Assembly (NCBI GenBank): GCA_013407085.1
Contig: JACCGJ010019953.1
Span: 1-64,000, forward strand
DNA: 64,000 nucleotides
Source of the DNA: Atriophallophorus winterbourni
Taxonomy: Eukaryota > Platyhelminthes > Trematoda > Plagiorchiida > Microphallidae
Reading direction: 5' to 3'
Translations under genes and position numbers: made by a program
The notes under the pieces: model-generated
What the model saw: the letters and a program-made list of their open reading frames with translations, nothing else
Told to the model about the DNA's origin: nothing
Databases searched by the model: none
Shown: piece after piece, positions 35,330 to 48,289 of the stretch
Layout of the letters: every line of letters starts with the position of its first letter
How positions within the stretch are numbered: position 1 is the first letter of the stretch

Positions 35330-36440
35330 GACAGCTGCTCTGCCAACCCGCTTGTTAATCTACGTGTCTAGCAGGAGTTTTCCGCAATGGTTGAACCAAG
35401 ATATGTGAAATAATGTACTTGTTCAAGCTGTCAGTTTCCAACAGTGGTGATTGAAGGCGATACAGTCCATTGACCAACGACTTTGGTCTTGCTCATGCTG
35501 ATTGTTAGACCAAAGTCTTTGCATGCCGACGAAAAACAGTCCATTACCGACTGGAGGTTCTCTTGGGAGTGAGTAATAAATGCTAAATCGTCGGCAAACA
35601 GCAGGTGACAGATTAGTGCATCACGTGCTTGGTTTGTGCTCTCAACCGGTTCAGGCTGAAAAGCTTGCCTTCACTTCGTGTGTGTAGGTAAATGCCTTGT
35701 GTACTCGTCCTAAAAGCGTGCTTCGGAAGCAGAGCAAAGAACACATCCTTGTTTGACGCCTTGGCAAATTTCGAAGACTTGTGAACTGATACCGATAAAA
35801 TGAACTGAGCCCTTCATGCCTGCGTGGAACAAAATAACGAGCTGGAGCAATCATGTGGCAGCATATCAGATCAAACATTTTGAAAACACCCTCCCTGCTG
35901 ACGCAGTGGAATGCCATCGTTAAATCAATAAAACAGCGTATAATGGCATACGTTTTTCTCGACACTTTTCTTGAAGTTGTCTTAGGGAGAAAATCATGCC
36001 TATGATTGATCTTTCCTTGGGGAAGACACATTGAGATTCGGAGAAAATTCAATCAACTAAAACTTGTAGCTGGATCTGTAAGGCTTTAGCCATCAATTCG
36101 CCTACAACATTTAGAAGGAGATTCCTTTGTAATTGTTGCAGTTGCCTCTATCAACCTTATTCTCAAATAGCGTGATGATCTTCGTGTCTCGCATCTCTTG
36201 TAGGACACACTCCTCCTGTCTGCACTGAAGAAGCAAATGGTGAAAAGGTTGTAATAATGCTGCTCTACCGCATTTGATGGGATCATGTGGAATTCCGTCG
36301 TCGCCAGGGGCCTTTTCATTCGCTAAGCGGTCGATTGCCCTATTGAGCTCATTAAGTGTAAGGGGAGTATCTAGATATACATATGCAGAACACAGTTTAT
36401 TATTTTTCCACTGTTTCAAAGCTCACTGAAACTGATCTTT
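35330..36440 (-). pseudogene. Decayed LINE reverse transcriptase
   Basis: The minus strand reads ELNRAIDRLANEKAPGDDGI near 36360-36290, then MRDTKIITLFENK and NCNNYKGISFL. Shifted frames give FSESQC, IIGMIFSLRQLQEKCREKR and a degraded equivalent of the AFD block. Downstream, FNLxRL-like and YVDD-position text is eroded, and near 35480 a SLVNG block corresponds to the post-catalytic region. This is a non-LTR RT lineage different from the CR1 elements of the window, with many stops. Confidence 0.65.
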
Positions 36441-39400
36441 CTCTCTCCACCTAATGGTGGCAAACAGGCATTAATCGGTTATGGTGGTTAAGGATGGGGA
36501 TGTGAACTCCACAATATATTTGTCTTTTATAATCACGGTGAGCGCCTGATCAGAAATCACTTTGTGATTCTTTATTTGAAATAAATAAATAGATAATCTC
36601 AAAATGTAATAACCTCAAGAAACCAAAAAATACAAGCATAATGTACCATAAGAATATCAGTCAAATTAATTGATTTTTCATCTTACACAGCGAGCCGCGT
36701 CATACCTAAGGCTACTCATTGAATTTACTTCCTCAAATTGAACGTTTTTAATAAATATATTCTCAGCGTCTGTTTTATTTGTAATATGTTGAGTATTGCT
36801 TTTTGTGTCGAGGCCTCCATTAAAATTAGCACGCAAATTTTTTTGAAAACCTAATTGACTGTATCCGTGTTTTTACATGGCGAGAGTTCAAATCATCTAT
36901 AGGTGATATTACATCATATTTCTCACGGAAAAATATTTAAAAAACCAATGGTCATTTTAAGACCATGTGTTTTTTGTAAAAATGATTGGTTCTCATGAAA
37001 ACGTTTTCTACAGCAATACAGATACTAGAAATTCCTAGTGGGGAGAACAATTCCCAAATTGTTTTCATTAAAAAATGATACATCTACAATCGGAAATACA
37101 TTTTCAAGGTCAAATGTGCAGAGGAGTGTTTATATGTTTATGTTTATGTTTAGGAATGTTTAAAATAATAAATGTAAATTTCAGATAAACGTGTTTGACA
37201 AAAAATAATATGTAATCTGTTGATGTTTCAATTAGAATTACGGGTTTTGTAAAAAAAAAATTTCTGAAAAGCAAAGGAAGTTCAGTGGATAGTGATCATC
37301 CAAGTTAAAGGATTTTGCGGAGCCGTTGAATAGTCAAATTATTCAGCTGTAATTATTTACAAATCCAAGTCTCTTCTAAATGAGAAACTTTTTTAAAGCA
37401 AGTTATTTTACAGGATTCAGTGCAGTTGAGTGGATGATCTATAGGTATGCTTTGTTCGCGTATATGTAGGCAAGGTAATTTTAAAGGTCAATACTAAAAA
37501 CCAAATAAATATTTAATCTTGTGTCATGTAAAACCCATTGCACTTTTGTTACATGGGTATGCCTTCATTATATATATTTTTTTAGGACATATCTAGTTTG
37601 AAACTTTTCGCTATTATTTCTATAGTGTGAATGATGCTGAATGATGAAGATGTGCTTTTAAGTACGGAGGCGCAAAGTCCTATGTCTCTCTTAGGAACAT
37701 TTCGGAGAATTGCAAACATATACAATATTTTTACATCATTATTAGTAATTCCAATATATCATCTTTATTTCTCAAAATATACATAGAATCTTGTCTGAAT
37801 CGAAGAGTCTATTGCTTGTGAATAGTAACGGATAAAATAATTCAAAAGTTAAATTACATTCTGTCTAATTCCATTGAGCCAAAATGGTTCTAGCTCAGAT
37901 TGCTTGCATTTTTCTCTTTGAAATTGATTAAAGCTAATTGCAGTGATTGTTTTTTTGAAAGCGCATTGCACTTTTACTAAAACCATGTTATCGGTATTGT
38001 TTATGTTGAAGCTGAAGAATTAAAACTACTTTCATGTAATCTTCAAAAATGTACTGTGGGGTATGACGAAGAAGCCGAAAGGAATTACCGGAGCTCACTC
38101 CATTTTCATTAGACAACATGATATTATCACAATTTGCAATCTTCCAATCTGTCAAATATTCATAAGCTTAAATTATATATTGCAGAGTGCTAAGCTGAAA
38201 TCGCTCATTATAATATTTTTTTAGATCTGGAAACCCATTCAGCGTCATATGTCTGAATAAAGGGAATTCTAAATCGTTACACATTCTAACGAAAATTTTG
38301 AGAAGAACCACCACTAGACAAATTTTGTGTTGGATTCTCAACATTTCTACAGATAACGACCCAACCCGTTTTGCGAAAGCTATTTTTATGGCACGCAGTT
38401 CAAACTTACAAAAGCCTACATGCACAACTCAGCCTAATAACTGATTTCATCTTCCAAGGCTTTTGCAACTTAGATTCATGTTCACGGTGCCCAGCTATCC
38501 TGCTATTTTGAAGTATCAGATAATATTATTACCGAGATTGACAATGAAAAATGCGACGAAACATGAGCATTTCGAACATTTTCATTCGAAATTTTAAAGA
38601 ATGAGGCTTACTCATGGCGCACCAATCTTCGTAGCTACATGACGTTTAAGCTGCACAACCAGTTTACACCTACTTTGCAACGTCTTGTTTGATACAACAC
38701 AGCCGATTCACTCTTGGTAGACTATGAGTATTTTACATTTAAAAATTTGACAGAAATGAGCTGAGAACATCTTCGAGAACATAATAACAGTCATTATCGC
38801 CATGAGAAGCCTGATGATACAGTATTTGTTTAGAATAACACTCATCATCTTGCTACAAATGACGTTCATCGAAAAATTGTGCAGCTTAGAATATGATAAG
38901 TACCTAACCGGAATCATATACCTGTTTTCGCTGGTAAGATTAATATTAACCAACTCCACGGATGGCAAAGAATAGCATTTTTATGCAAACCAAATCGCAC
39001 GGAGACTGAATATACGTTATTTTCATGCAATGATGAACGTATGGTTCATCACATAAACTGAATGCTCACAATTGCAGCTCGCCTGAAAAAAGGCGATTAA
39101 TGGCATTTGCATAGGCAATGCCATATATAAATAAGTTTAATAACAGTAAACCGAAATTTAATCTTGATGGAAAAACTTAGTTTGCAATTACTGTCGAGAA
39201 CGAAACGTTATTTGAGTTAACAATTATTTCTCTCACAAAGATGAAAACATGCATAGGCTACAAAAATTGACAATTAGTGGTCTGTGTGTTACTCCGCTGA
39301 ACACACCAGTTCTGTTTATTAAGACAACATCAGCTGGTCAAACGAGGGCAGTCGAAGCACCACATCGCTCAAAGCCAATTATTGAGTTATACTGAGAATC

Positions 39401-39980
39401 GATTCATGGTAAATATTTATTGTAGTGTACTCAAACAGTCACATCACTACAGATAACTCTCGACGACACACCAGATCATTGATCATAAGTTTTACCGAAC
39501 TCTGTTTTTAATCGTTAGTTGTATCACCTGTAACGTCCGTGACGTGAGTAACGCGTATTTCACCTGTTTCTTATTCCGACAAATTCAAAACCACAATTCG
39601 GATGTTATACGGTACTGTAATTAGCAACAATAACAACAACAATAATTATACAAACCTCAACTGTATAGGAACGTACAGCAAACAGTAGAGTCAAAATACT
39701 CCAGAATCAATATCAAATGCAAACAAGTTCAATGACGAACTGAGATATAAATAGAATGAAAGGGGTTACCAAAATTGCCGTCCAAAATGTCTATCAAAGA
39801 CAAGACACCCAAAAGTGGTGTCAAAATACAAGCCAATTACAAGTGCTCAAAATGGCAACCAAATTCAACAACAATGACCGACAATGGCATAAACAATGAA
39901 TTAAAACAAAAGCTTCACCAAAGATGTGAACAGAAGATTTTCAATAAAACAAATACAAAAAGCAAAGTTCAAGTTCTAAA
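36440..39980. other. Long AT-rich region without a recognised gene
   Basis: 3.5 kb with only short spurious frames. A (tatgttta)-like run lies at about 37133-37154, a poly(A) tract near 37250 and a CAA-rich tract near 39610-39640. A lysine-rich frame at 39775-40038 has no recognisable domain. Confidence 0.5.
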
Positions 39981-39983
39981 TTC

Positions 39984-40104
39984 TGAAGCGAAAACAAACA
40001 AAACCCAAATTCAAGTCACAAAAATCGGTATTGTATAAAAGTCGAAAGTAGCAAGAAAAAAGAAGAATTTCAAAGCTACATGACACCCAACATGTCTCTT
40101 ACAC
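39984..40104. repeat. Direct repeat, copy A
   Basis: About 121 bp, repeated with few differences at 40717-40837 in the same orientation. Confidence 0.7.
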
Positions 40105-40298
40105 CTTCCACCAAATTCTTCCATGGAGTCTAAATGTGTAATCAACTTAGCTAATGTGTCTGCAACCTGCAATCCATAAAGCAAAAAAAGCCCAATAGAA
40201 TAAATTAAGTGACTTTATTTTGTGGTGAGTCACACACGCCACGTCGCATCACCATCACTGGACACATGTGGTTTTTTATAGGGGGAAAGTTTGCTAGA

Positions 40299-40716
40299 CT
40301 ATGACCCACCACGTCCTCCGGTTCTGCCACTCTCTCCTACGAGAAGCTTAAGTATGGTATCCAACCCCGAGCGAGCCTTGTGTATTTCATCCTCAAACAG
40401 CGACATCTCGCGCCAATTAAACATATCTAATTTGCAAAATATTATTAGTGTATCATCAGTTCGAAACACAAATGGCTCCTCAGGTACACAACGGAACACT
40501 TTACTCCAATCATATGGAATGTCATGGCTACCAACTGTCGCCCCCGTTTCGGGTGATTTAGTGTCATGTAAACCAGGCTTACTATTCATTGGAGCTGAAT
40601 AGGTGTCTGGTGTGCCAGGCTTGCTCTCCATCGTATCTGAATTAGTGTCGGAAAATTCAATCACAGAATCCGACTGAGCTAATTTACTGTCAGGTAACTC
40701 AGCTTCGTGAGCACAA
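40299..40716 (-). CDS. Unrecognised reading frame between direct repeats
   Basis: An open frame of about 140 codons lies between the two direct repeats; the open frame can be extended to 40820 through copy B. It has a Ser/Asp/Thr-rich part with two imperfect repeats (SKPGTPDT and SKPGLHDT), then a compact segment with IPYDWSKVF, FVFRTDDTLIIF and MFNWREMSLFEDEI, and a Gly/Arg end. No family was recognised. It may be an exon of a host gene or coding DNA of a terminal-repeat element. There is no clear start, since the long frame begins inside the repeat. Confidence 0.35.
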
Positions 40717-40837
40717 CCGAAGAGAAAACAAACATAACCCAAATTCAAGTCACAAAAATCGGTAATGTATAAAAGTCTAAAGTAGCAAGGAAAAAGAAGA
40801 ATTTCAAAGCTACATGACACTTAACATGTCTCTTACA
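40717..40837. repeat. Direct repeat, copy B
   Basis: Partner of 39984-40104; shared blocks include cacaaaaatcggta and ctacatgacac. The pair encloses about 610 bp, resembling a miniature terminal-repeat element, though no target duplication or TG...CA ends were found. Confidence 0.7.
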
Positions 40838-40859
40838 TCACATATCAGTAAAATTTTCT

Positions 40860-41590
40860 GGAACAAGTGCGCTAGCAAATCAAAAAGGCGTCAAAAGTAT
40901 TAGCGTTATTGAAACGAAATTTCGGCAGATTCTCGAATCAGTCAGTACCCCGTATCATGAACACCTATCTGAGACCAGCGATGAAGTACGCTAATCAGGC
41001 TTGGTCACAGTGGATTCAGAAAGACATCAATCTTCTGTAGTGTATTTACAACCGAACCACAGTTTGTACCCGGACTAGCTGCTAAACCATATGAAGAACG
41101 TTTGAGGAGTCTCAATGTTTTAGACTTTCGCTGTCGTCGACTGAGAGGTGACCTCATACTGATGTACAACATTATGCACGTCCCTAACCATCCCTTGTCC
41201 AAACTTTTCACACGCTCGCCACCCCGTGGCAGTCGGAAACATGAACTTACAGCGCTTATTCCCAATTCAAGACCGAACTGTCGAAGATATTCGTATGCTG
41301 TACGTGTAAGCTTCACATGGAACACTCTCATCCCATTGTTACACACTCAGCCAACCTGGATAGTTTTAAAGCTAATTTGGACAAATACTTGAGAGTAAAC
41401 CCAAATTTGATACGATTTACACTATATGCGTTTCCATGTTCTTTTTCTTTTTCATTGTATATAACTCATAACTCCATCCTATGGTTATTGTTAAGCTAAA
41501 TGCTTTTTAGACTATTACAACTTTGAATCACTTTGAACTTTGAATCACCTTTTGAATCACACTGTGTTCATGAATAAATAAATTGAAACA
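40860..41590 (+). pseudogene. CR1-like LINE, 3' fragment
   Basis: Post-RT blocks of a CR1 ORF2 can be followed across frames: SVPRIMNTYLRP and QAWSQWI near 40940-41020, then DFRCRRLRGDLILMYNIM (41120), SRPNCRRY and WNTL (41270-41330), then LDSFKANLDKYL (41360). A short 3'UTR ends near 41590 in repeats of a TTTGAATCAC type and an AT-rich tail. 5' truncated and frameshifted. Confidence 0.75.
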
Positions 41591-42320
41591 TTATAAGTTG
41601 TGGCTTTTACAGTCGTTGACCAAAAAATGCGAGAGTGTGTTGATTGTCAATAAATTATAATTTTTAATCTCTTTTTTCTTCTGCATATTCCTCGTTCGAT
41701 ATAAATCAGAGAAATGCAGTTAAATTTCCATCGTGAACTGACTATAAAGAACGTAGTAGTTCATTAAAATGAGTAAGAAATAATGAAAATTACGAAATAT
41801 GAATAATTTTTTCAAGAAAACGGATTTACCGTTTGTAATTGGTGTAGTGACTGATTCAGCCATTATTTCATCACTAACAACTTACGACTCAATATTACCT
41901 TGAACAAATCGCAATGCACTTCTTAACTTAACAAATTATTCAAATCTAACATACTCACGCAAGATAGACTTGTACCAAAGCAGAATAATTGAGGGGCGTA
42001 AATTTTATATTCAAATTTTCAATATATTATCATCATTGCTCATAATAAAACAATGATGAAATATTTTCGATAATTCAGACGAAATATACAACGATTATGT
42101 AAACTACATAATAAACGCAAACTGTTCACATATGCAGATCACTCAATATAAGAATGTCGCTTAATATCCACGAAAATACGGTAGATGGATGAAAAATGGA
42201 TTGCCTTTGTATTATTTGCGCGACTACCTAATTATAGCCTTTAGGATATTGAAGTGTTTCGCAGGAAATAATATTACTGAATTATTGAAACTTGCTCCAA
42301 TAACAGCTAAAATGGTAAGT
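41590..42320. other. AT-rich spacer, nothing recognised
   Basis: No coding domain or repeat could be assigned. Confidence 0.4.
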
Positions 42321-43390
42321 CGATGGCTAAATCTGAGCTGCTAATGCGTGAGCACTTTTTCAACAACCGTGTGGTCAACAATTAAAGTTAGCTTTTTGAT
42401 GGTATAATGAATCTCTAAAACTTGTTGAGAATCAAGAAGGAATTAAACGCTAACTAGCATTCCCTATTTTCCAATACATTGTCTAGTAATAAGAGAAATG
42501 AAAAAACGAAAAAAAACATATTTTTCCATTGTTCACACATTTTTTGAATCAATGACCTCGCGTTGCGTTGCTGAAGAAAACTCCTACCTTATGCGCTATT
42601 GGCCGTAATCCACCGTCTTCCTAACGCTTCAGAAGAAACTAATCACTTTACTCAATTTCATCCAGATTTTCTTGTCAATGAATTGTAACCAAATGCTAGT
42701 TATGGGCGACTTTAATTCACGTGGTTTGCCATCAGGCATCACGGTAGACTACACGGAAAATTCTAGAAATTATTAATTATCACCCGTTGTACAATTCCGT
42801 ATTGCATCTCACTCGCCTTAGGGGAAGCTACACTGCATTAACTCTTATACATTTTTACGAATGGAGAGCATATGATAACCAAAACAGATACGTATACACC
42901 ATCATATGATTTGAATACATCTGTTACGCTTAGTATCCATAACATTGCGTACATAAAAAGCGATATGTGAAAATATAATGCACTACGTAATCAAGCCTGG
43001 TAGGATTATACTGCTTGTCTAACACCTTCAAGATATCAATAATATCGACGTTTGCGGAATCGTGACATTTTTCTCAAGCGGCAAGACCGATGTCGATATG
43101 AGCGCAATCTGGCTGACATTTCTTACAAAGCCCATAAATCCTGTACCAAAATATAAACGGGAGAAGGAGGGCGAAAACCAGTCATCCGCCATTTAAATCT
43201 TCGAGAAGGTTAACAATTAATTTCGATCGCACTTCGAACCTATCTCTCAGGTGAGACAATACGTAATGCTGCCACACGAAATCTAGATAATCTCAAACCT
43301 CTAAACCTTCATTTTACGCCTGACATTGTTTATCGAAAAATAATATACATTTCTTTCAATGAAACCAATGTTTCCACACTTCCTGCGTCA
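42320..43390 (+). pseudogene. Decayed LINE endonuclease region, second copy
   Basis: Near-copy of 29220-30330 in the same orientation, beginning around 'gcgtgagcactttttcaaca'. The endonuclease motif reads [17 protein letters not shown] at about 42692-42740, slightly better preserved than in the other copy. RT sequence is not present. Confidence 0.7.
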
Positions 43391-43439
43391 ATAAAATATT
43401 CTTTGGAACTATAACTACTGAATATACGTTAAGGACTAT

Positions 43440-44292
43440 GATACACTGTGGATGGTAACACTGATAATAATAGTGAGCTTATTTGATTTTCAACATTGAC
43501 GACTTTTGTATCACTACTATGCACATACCATGTCTTCGAATTTCGACAAACTAACTGAATATGTCCAAATTTACCACATTTAAAACATTTAGCATTACGA
43601 ATTCGAGATTGTTACTTGCCACAAAATGCACATTTTTCAAAATTCTGATTGTCAAAATTGGAAATACTTTTGCCGAATTTGCTTATTCTATCTGGTTTGA
43701 CCTCAGAATCACTTTACTGCTGCGTTCGGTTGCTCGACTGAAGTTTAGATTTGGAGGTTTCGAACAAAATAGATTAAGTGTGAGCATTAATTTGACGATT
43801 AATTTCTTTTGCAAGATCTTCATAATGTCCACATATTCTCTTAACATTTTCAAAAGTTGGATTATTAAACAACAATAACTGTCGATATAAATCGGGTTCA
43901 TTGACTGAAGCGATTAAACGATCTCTTAAATGATCATTTAGTTTATCTTCAAAAGCACAACGTGAAGCTCATGTTTGAAATTCCAGAATAAATTGACGAA
44001 TAGATTGGTTTTCGTGTCTTCGCATTGTATTGAAGCGATTACGTTAAGCAATTGCGAAATTTTAGGGTGACATGAGCTAATAAAATTAATTTCAATTCAT
44101 TGAATGTCTTCTTAGCAGATGGGAGAGGAAATGATAAATTTTCCAAAGAGCCTAATCATCTTCTCCTGCTGAAGTGAGAAAATGCACATTAATAATTGAA
44201 TCAGGCATTTCACCCTTGTTAAGACACCAAAGTTCAAAACGTTTCAGATAATCTTTCATTTCTCTGGGGTTCCATGAATATTGAGAGATCAT
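43440..44292 (-). pseudogene. Gypsy-type gag fragment (element 2)
   Basis: Gag begins at 44292 (MISQYSWNPREMKDYLKRFE), aligning with the start of element 1's gag. It continues through frameshifts with LNDHLRDRLIASVNEPDLYRQ and FENVKRICGHYEDLAKEI. It then has two CysHis knuckles: CAFCGK near 43615, followed by CFKCGKFGHIQLVC (about 43595-43554), the latter intact. A protease-proximal stretch follows and then the element stops. It is truncated before RT. Confidence 0.8.
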
Positions 44293-44320
44293 AAATTTTG
44301 AGGAAACGACACAGCTGATC

Positions 44321-44330
44321 ACGACGCCAA
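44321..44330 (-). promoter_or_regulatory. Candidate primer-binding site of Gypsy element 2
   Basis: TTGGCGTCGT on the minus strand, 29 nt upstream of gag, equivalent to the motif before element 1. Confidence 0.3.
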
Positions 44331-44459
44331 TTGTAATGAATTGAATTGTATTGAATTGAATGAAACAACCAACCAAAGAATAGAAGTGAGAATAAACCAC
44401 GTCAAGTATTCGAACTACACGGTATCCATTAATGTATGCAAGTTTGACAACGAGAATTT

Positions 44460-44595
44460 CAATAACAGTATTATTGATTAAAGTAAAGTGTTGCTCACAT
44501 CCCCATCCCTTACACTCAACTACCGGTTTCTGGCTGTTTGCTGTCATCAGGTGGAGACAGTAAGATCGGGCTCAGTGAGCCGTGAAACAAAGGTA
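44460..44595 (-). repeat. Diverged hammerhead-type repeat
   Basis: On the minus strand, CTCCAC precedes CTGATGA, and GAAA plus the ACCGGT palindrome is followed by AGTTGAG, so stems I and III can form with one mismatch. Stem II is poor: CAGC-AAAC-AGCCA leaves only two clean pairs. The segment is a copy of that at 62560-62660 (shared block ggtggagacagtaagat). Confidence 0.55.
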
Positions 44596-44825
44596 AAGTG
44601 GTAAACAAAGTTATACTTGTATGCGACTGTTATATAGGGTTCGTACAACGAACCACGATGCTCAGACTTCGCAACCAGGGAAGATGACAAAGTCCGAGTT
44701 CGAAATTATATTACCCACCAAAAGCATTAATACAAATGAAGTATACATGACTATGCAAGGCCGAAAAGTGTATGTACAAAATACGAAGTGAAAGTAGTTC
44801 ACTACCCCAGCCATAGATCCCTCGG

Positions 44826-45484
44826 GTATAACACGATTAACCCGACATCCATCTTCCCCCCATGCCGATAAAGCCCGTCTCTTACGTATTGACTTGCAAA
44901 CGAGTGAACAAGCTGAAAACGTTTTATTGTCTGCCTATTTACTCCACGGTGAATCTAGTATTATCCGGATCTTTCCGAACGTTCCATGGACTGAGCGCCA
45001 AAAGAATCGTGATTCTAAATCAATGCGCCGAGAGCCATCAGCTATCATCATTCATGGTGTACCAGAAGGCGAATGTTTAAATGATCTAGATGAGAAACAG
45101 CATGATTACGATCAGTGGCGTTTCCTACATAGTCACATGGAGTGTACTGATATAATTACAACCGCTATTTACCGTCTTCCTCGTTCAGGTACATACTCTG
45201 GTAATTCTCCCCGCTTACTGAAGGTTTGTTTTCTACATCCCGATATGGTAAATTCTGCGTTAAGTGCTTGGCGTACAACTCGTAGATATGCTCCACCTAA
45301 TGTTCGACTATATTCCGACAATCCACGCCGTAATCCTATACCGACCGTTGTATCCAGATTGCCCAACACTGGCACCGAGGGTGACTCACTCGTCAATCCT
45401 GAAGTAACAAATATACCACCCGCATCTACTGACGTATCAAAAAACCTGAACCAGGCGGTCGTGTCCCGACCGGCTCAGGTGTAA
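44826..45484 (+). pseudogene. CR1-like LINE 1, ORF1 (5' truncated)
   Basis: The open frame from about 44855 to 45484 encodes HADKARLLRIDLQTSEQAEN, then AIIIHGVPEGE, a Y-D-QWRFL block and AIYRLPRSG...PRLLKV. The order resembles the RRM-like nucleic-acid-binding ORF1 of Jockey/CR1-type LINEs. The N terminus appears missing since the frame is open without a good start. It stops immediately before the ORF2 frame. Confidence 0.65.
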
Positions 45485-48289
45485 ATCAGCCTTCACTTAT
45501 TCTGCGGAAGTCCCTGGTATGTGGCTATACTAATGCTCAAAGCCATCTTAGTGAAATTAACGAACTCAGACTACGTACTTCCGTTTGCCCCTATGACATT
45601 CTTGTCGTCACAGAAACTTGGTTGAGTGATTGCCACCTCGACAGTGAGATTGAGCTGACTAACATGACTGTCCTCCGGTCAGATCGGCCTACAGCAGGAG
45701 GAGGTGTAGCTCTTTACACCCGATCATCATTACACTGCTCAGTATTAGATGGTTTTCAATCTTCCGACGCTCTTACCTGTGTTCTGCAACTATCCGTTCA
45801 TTCAACGTTACTGATTGTTCTCATCTACCGTCCACCCAATAGCTCAGCGGCTCGCGACATGCAATTGCTGACAGATCTGAACCACGCATTAACTGTTTCC
45901 CACACACATGTCCTCATTATGGGTGACTTCAACTTTACCACGCCTATTCTGTGACCCATATCCTAGCAACCCTCTATCAAATGAACTACTGGACTTAATA
46001 CACAGTCATCCACTTTTCAACCACTCCACGCTCCCAACACGTTTTCACTCGCAGCATTCGCCCTCTCTGCTAGACTTGATTCTGACCAATGACGAATCAA
46101 TGATCGAATATATCAAACGGGAACCCCCACTTGGGCGTAGTGATCATGTCTTCCTCCACTTCGACCTAGTTTACTGGGCTGATAAGGTAAATGCACGCTC
46201 TATTTATTCATGTAAACGGACAAACTACGCGTCTCTCAACACTATCATTGATGAACAAGATTGGATTATTAACTCATCAACTTCAGCGGAAGATGCCTGG
46301 CTTCATTTTTCCACCCGCTTACAGCATCTGCAAAGCTTATGCACCATTACCAAAGAAGTTACTCTCAAAAGTCGCGGTTTTACTCCAATTCGTAGTCGCA
46401 CTCGAAAATGGATGCGGGAAAGAAATATTGAATGGGCTACCTATCTCAGTATGCCAACTCCTGCGAACTGGGAGCGCTATCGGAAGCTTCGTAACAAAGT
46501 CAATTCGCTAGTTCGCGATGACAAACTCGCTTACCAGTACAGACTAACGAGCTCTTTTGCCATCAATCCCAAACGGTTATTTAGTTATGTGAACCGCTTG
46601 AGGTATGTTAAACCTGGAGTTACGATCCTTGAGACTCCACAAGGCTTGACTCAGGATGCTGCAGCTGCGGCCGAAGCTCTGAAAGCTCATTTTGCCTCAA
46701 TTTTTCAATCTTCTTCGGGCAACATCACGATTCCTGTAAATTCATCCCCATTCCATTCCACTTTATGTGACATCGAATTTACACCCACAGTTATATATCA
46801 TAAACTAAAAAACTTACGGCCCACCAGTTCCGCTGGACCAGACGGTTTCCATCCCCGAACCCTACGCGAATGTGCCTCCTCTCTCTGTTATCCCCTGGCT
46901 AATCTTTTCACGCACCTTTTTGCTAACGGCTGTGTCCCACTTGACTGGAAGTGTGGATCTATCTCTCCCATCTATAAAAGCGGCTCTCGATCTCTCGTGT
47001 CTAATTACCGACCGATAACATTACTCTCTGTTATATCGAAACTTATGGAATCTATTATCAGTGACTCTTTGATCCAGTTCATTGAAGGACTACACCTTCT
47101 GTCTGATTCGCAACACGGTTTCCGTCCCCGGAGATCATGTGTGACAAACCTGATGCTCGCACGTGACCACTGGACATCCGAAGTCGACAAAGGACGAGAG
47201 ATTCACCTAGTATACTTAGATTTCTCGAAAGCTTTCGACAGAGTCAACCATCGAATCTTGCTCCGCAAATTATGTTCTCTAGGGATTGCAGGTCAGTTGC
47301 TTCAGTGGCTTGAGAGTTATTTATCAGATCGCCGCGCATGCGTCCGCGTCGATGGATGCCTCTCTTCAAGTTTCAGCATTTCCAGCGGTGTCCCTCAAGG
47401 CTCTGTACTCGGGCCAACCCTATTCCTATCCTTCATTGATGATGTCGTTCAAGCCATTGATTCCCACACGCTCATGTATGCCGACGACATGAAACTCTGG
47501 AGAGTCATCACATGTCAACACGACATCGATCAACTACAGGACGACCTCAATTCGCTTTATGTGTGGTCACTCGAAAATTGCTTACCGTTCAATACAGAGA
47601 AATGCCGCGTCCTTTCAACGCGTGCAAACTCTAGCCCAAGCTATTACCTGGGATTACACCCAATTGAGACGAATTTCTCAGAAAGGGACTTAGGCATTAT
47701 CGTGCAGTTTAACATGTCAGTCTCGGCGACGTGCCTGAGAGCAGCCAATAAAGCAAACGCCATGCTTGGTCTTCTCAAACGTGTTTTTCGCAGATTTAAA
47801 CCTCAATGTTTATCGCTTTTGCTCAAAACATTCATCCGTCCACATCTCGAATACGCCGTTCATGTTTGGTGCCCGTGGTTACTGAAGGACCAAAGACTTC
47901 TTGAGGCTCCCAAGCGACGCGCCACAAAACTTGTCAGAGGTCTGGCTTCGTATGCTTATCCTGAACGTCTTCGCTCCCTCGATCTCTTTTCAGTGAAATA
48001 CAGAAGGCTCCGTGGTGACCTCATTCTCACCTACCAAATCCTCTCATCCACTGATCACCCCTGTAAACACATTCTCGTCCTTAATCGTGAAACTTCACAT
48101 CTTCGTGGCCATTCACTCAAACTTTCATATCAACACTCACGCCTCAACTGTCGCAGGCATTTCTTTTCCCTCCGGATATGTACTCACTGGAATAGTCTAC
48201 CCCAGGAAGTCGTATCCGCAACATCCGTAGAGGTTTTTAAACGGAGTCTGGACGCTCATTTAAATGATCTCCACAACAACATACCTTGA
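45485..48289 (+). pseudogene. CR1-like LINE 1, ORF2 (endonuclease-RT), one frameshift
   Basis: About 930 codons encode an APE endonuclease followed by RT. Endonuclease motifs: VTETWLSD (45610), LIYRPPN (45820), IMGDFN (45915) and GRSDHVF (46133). RT motifs: SAGPDGFHPRTL, QHGFRPRRSC, YLDFSKAFDRVNH (47213), SSGVPQGSVLGPTLF (47383) and MYADDMKLW (47475). The C-terminal block reads YAVHVWCPWLLK and RRLRGDLIL. The only lesion seen is one extra T in the TTT at 45934-45936, just after GDFN; the frame is otherwise open to the stop at 48289. It is a recent copy whose catalytic residues are intact. Confidence 0.88.

Noticed and set aside
39775..40038. Lysine/threonine-rich open frame
   Set aside because: Low-complexity AAA/ACA-rich sequence that runs into a repeat; no domain or splice context.
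44152..44547. 131-codon minus-strand open frame
   Set aside because: Only its C-terminal 45 codons are meaningful (start of Gypsy gag 2); the upstream part crosses the primer-binding region and a hammerhead repeat.
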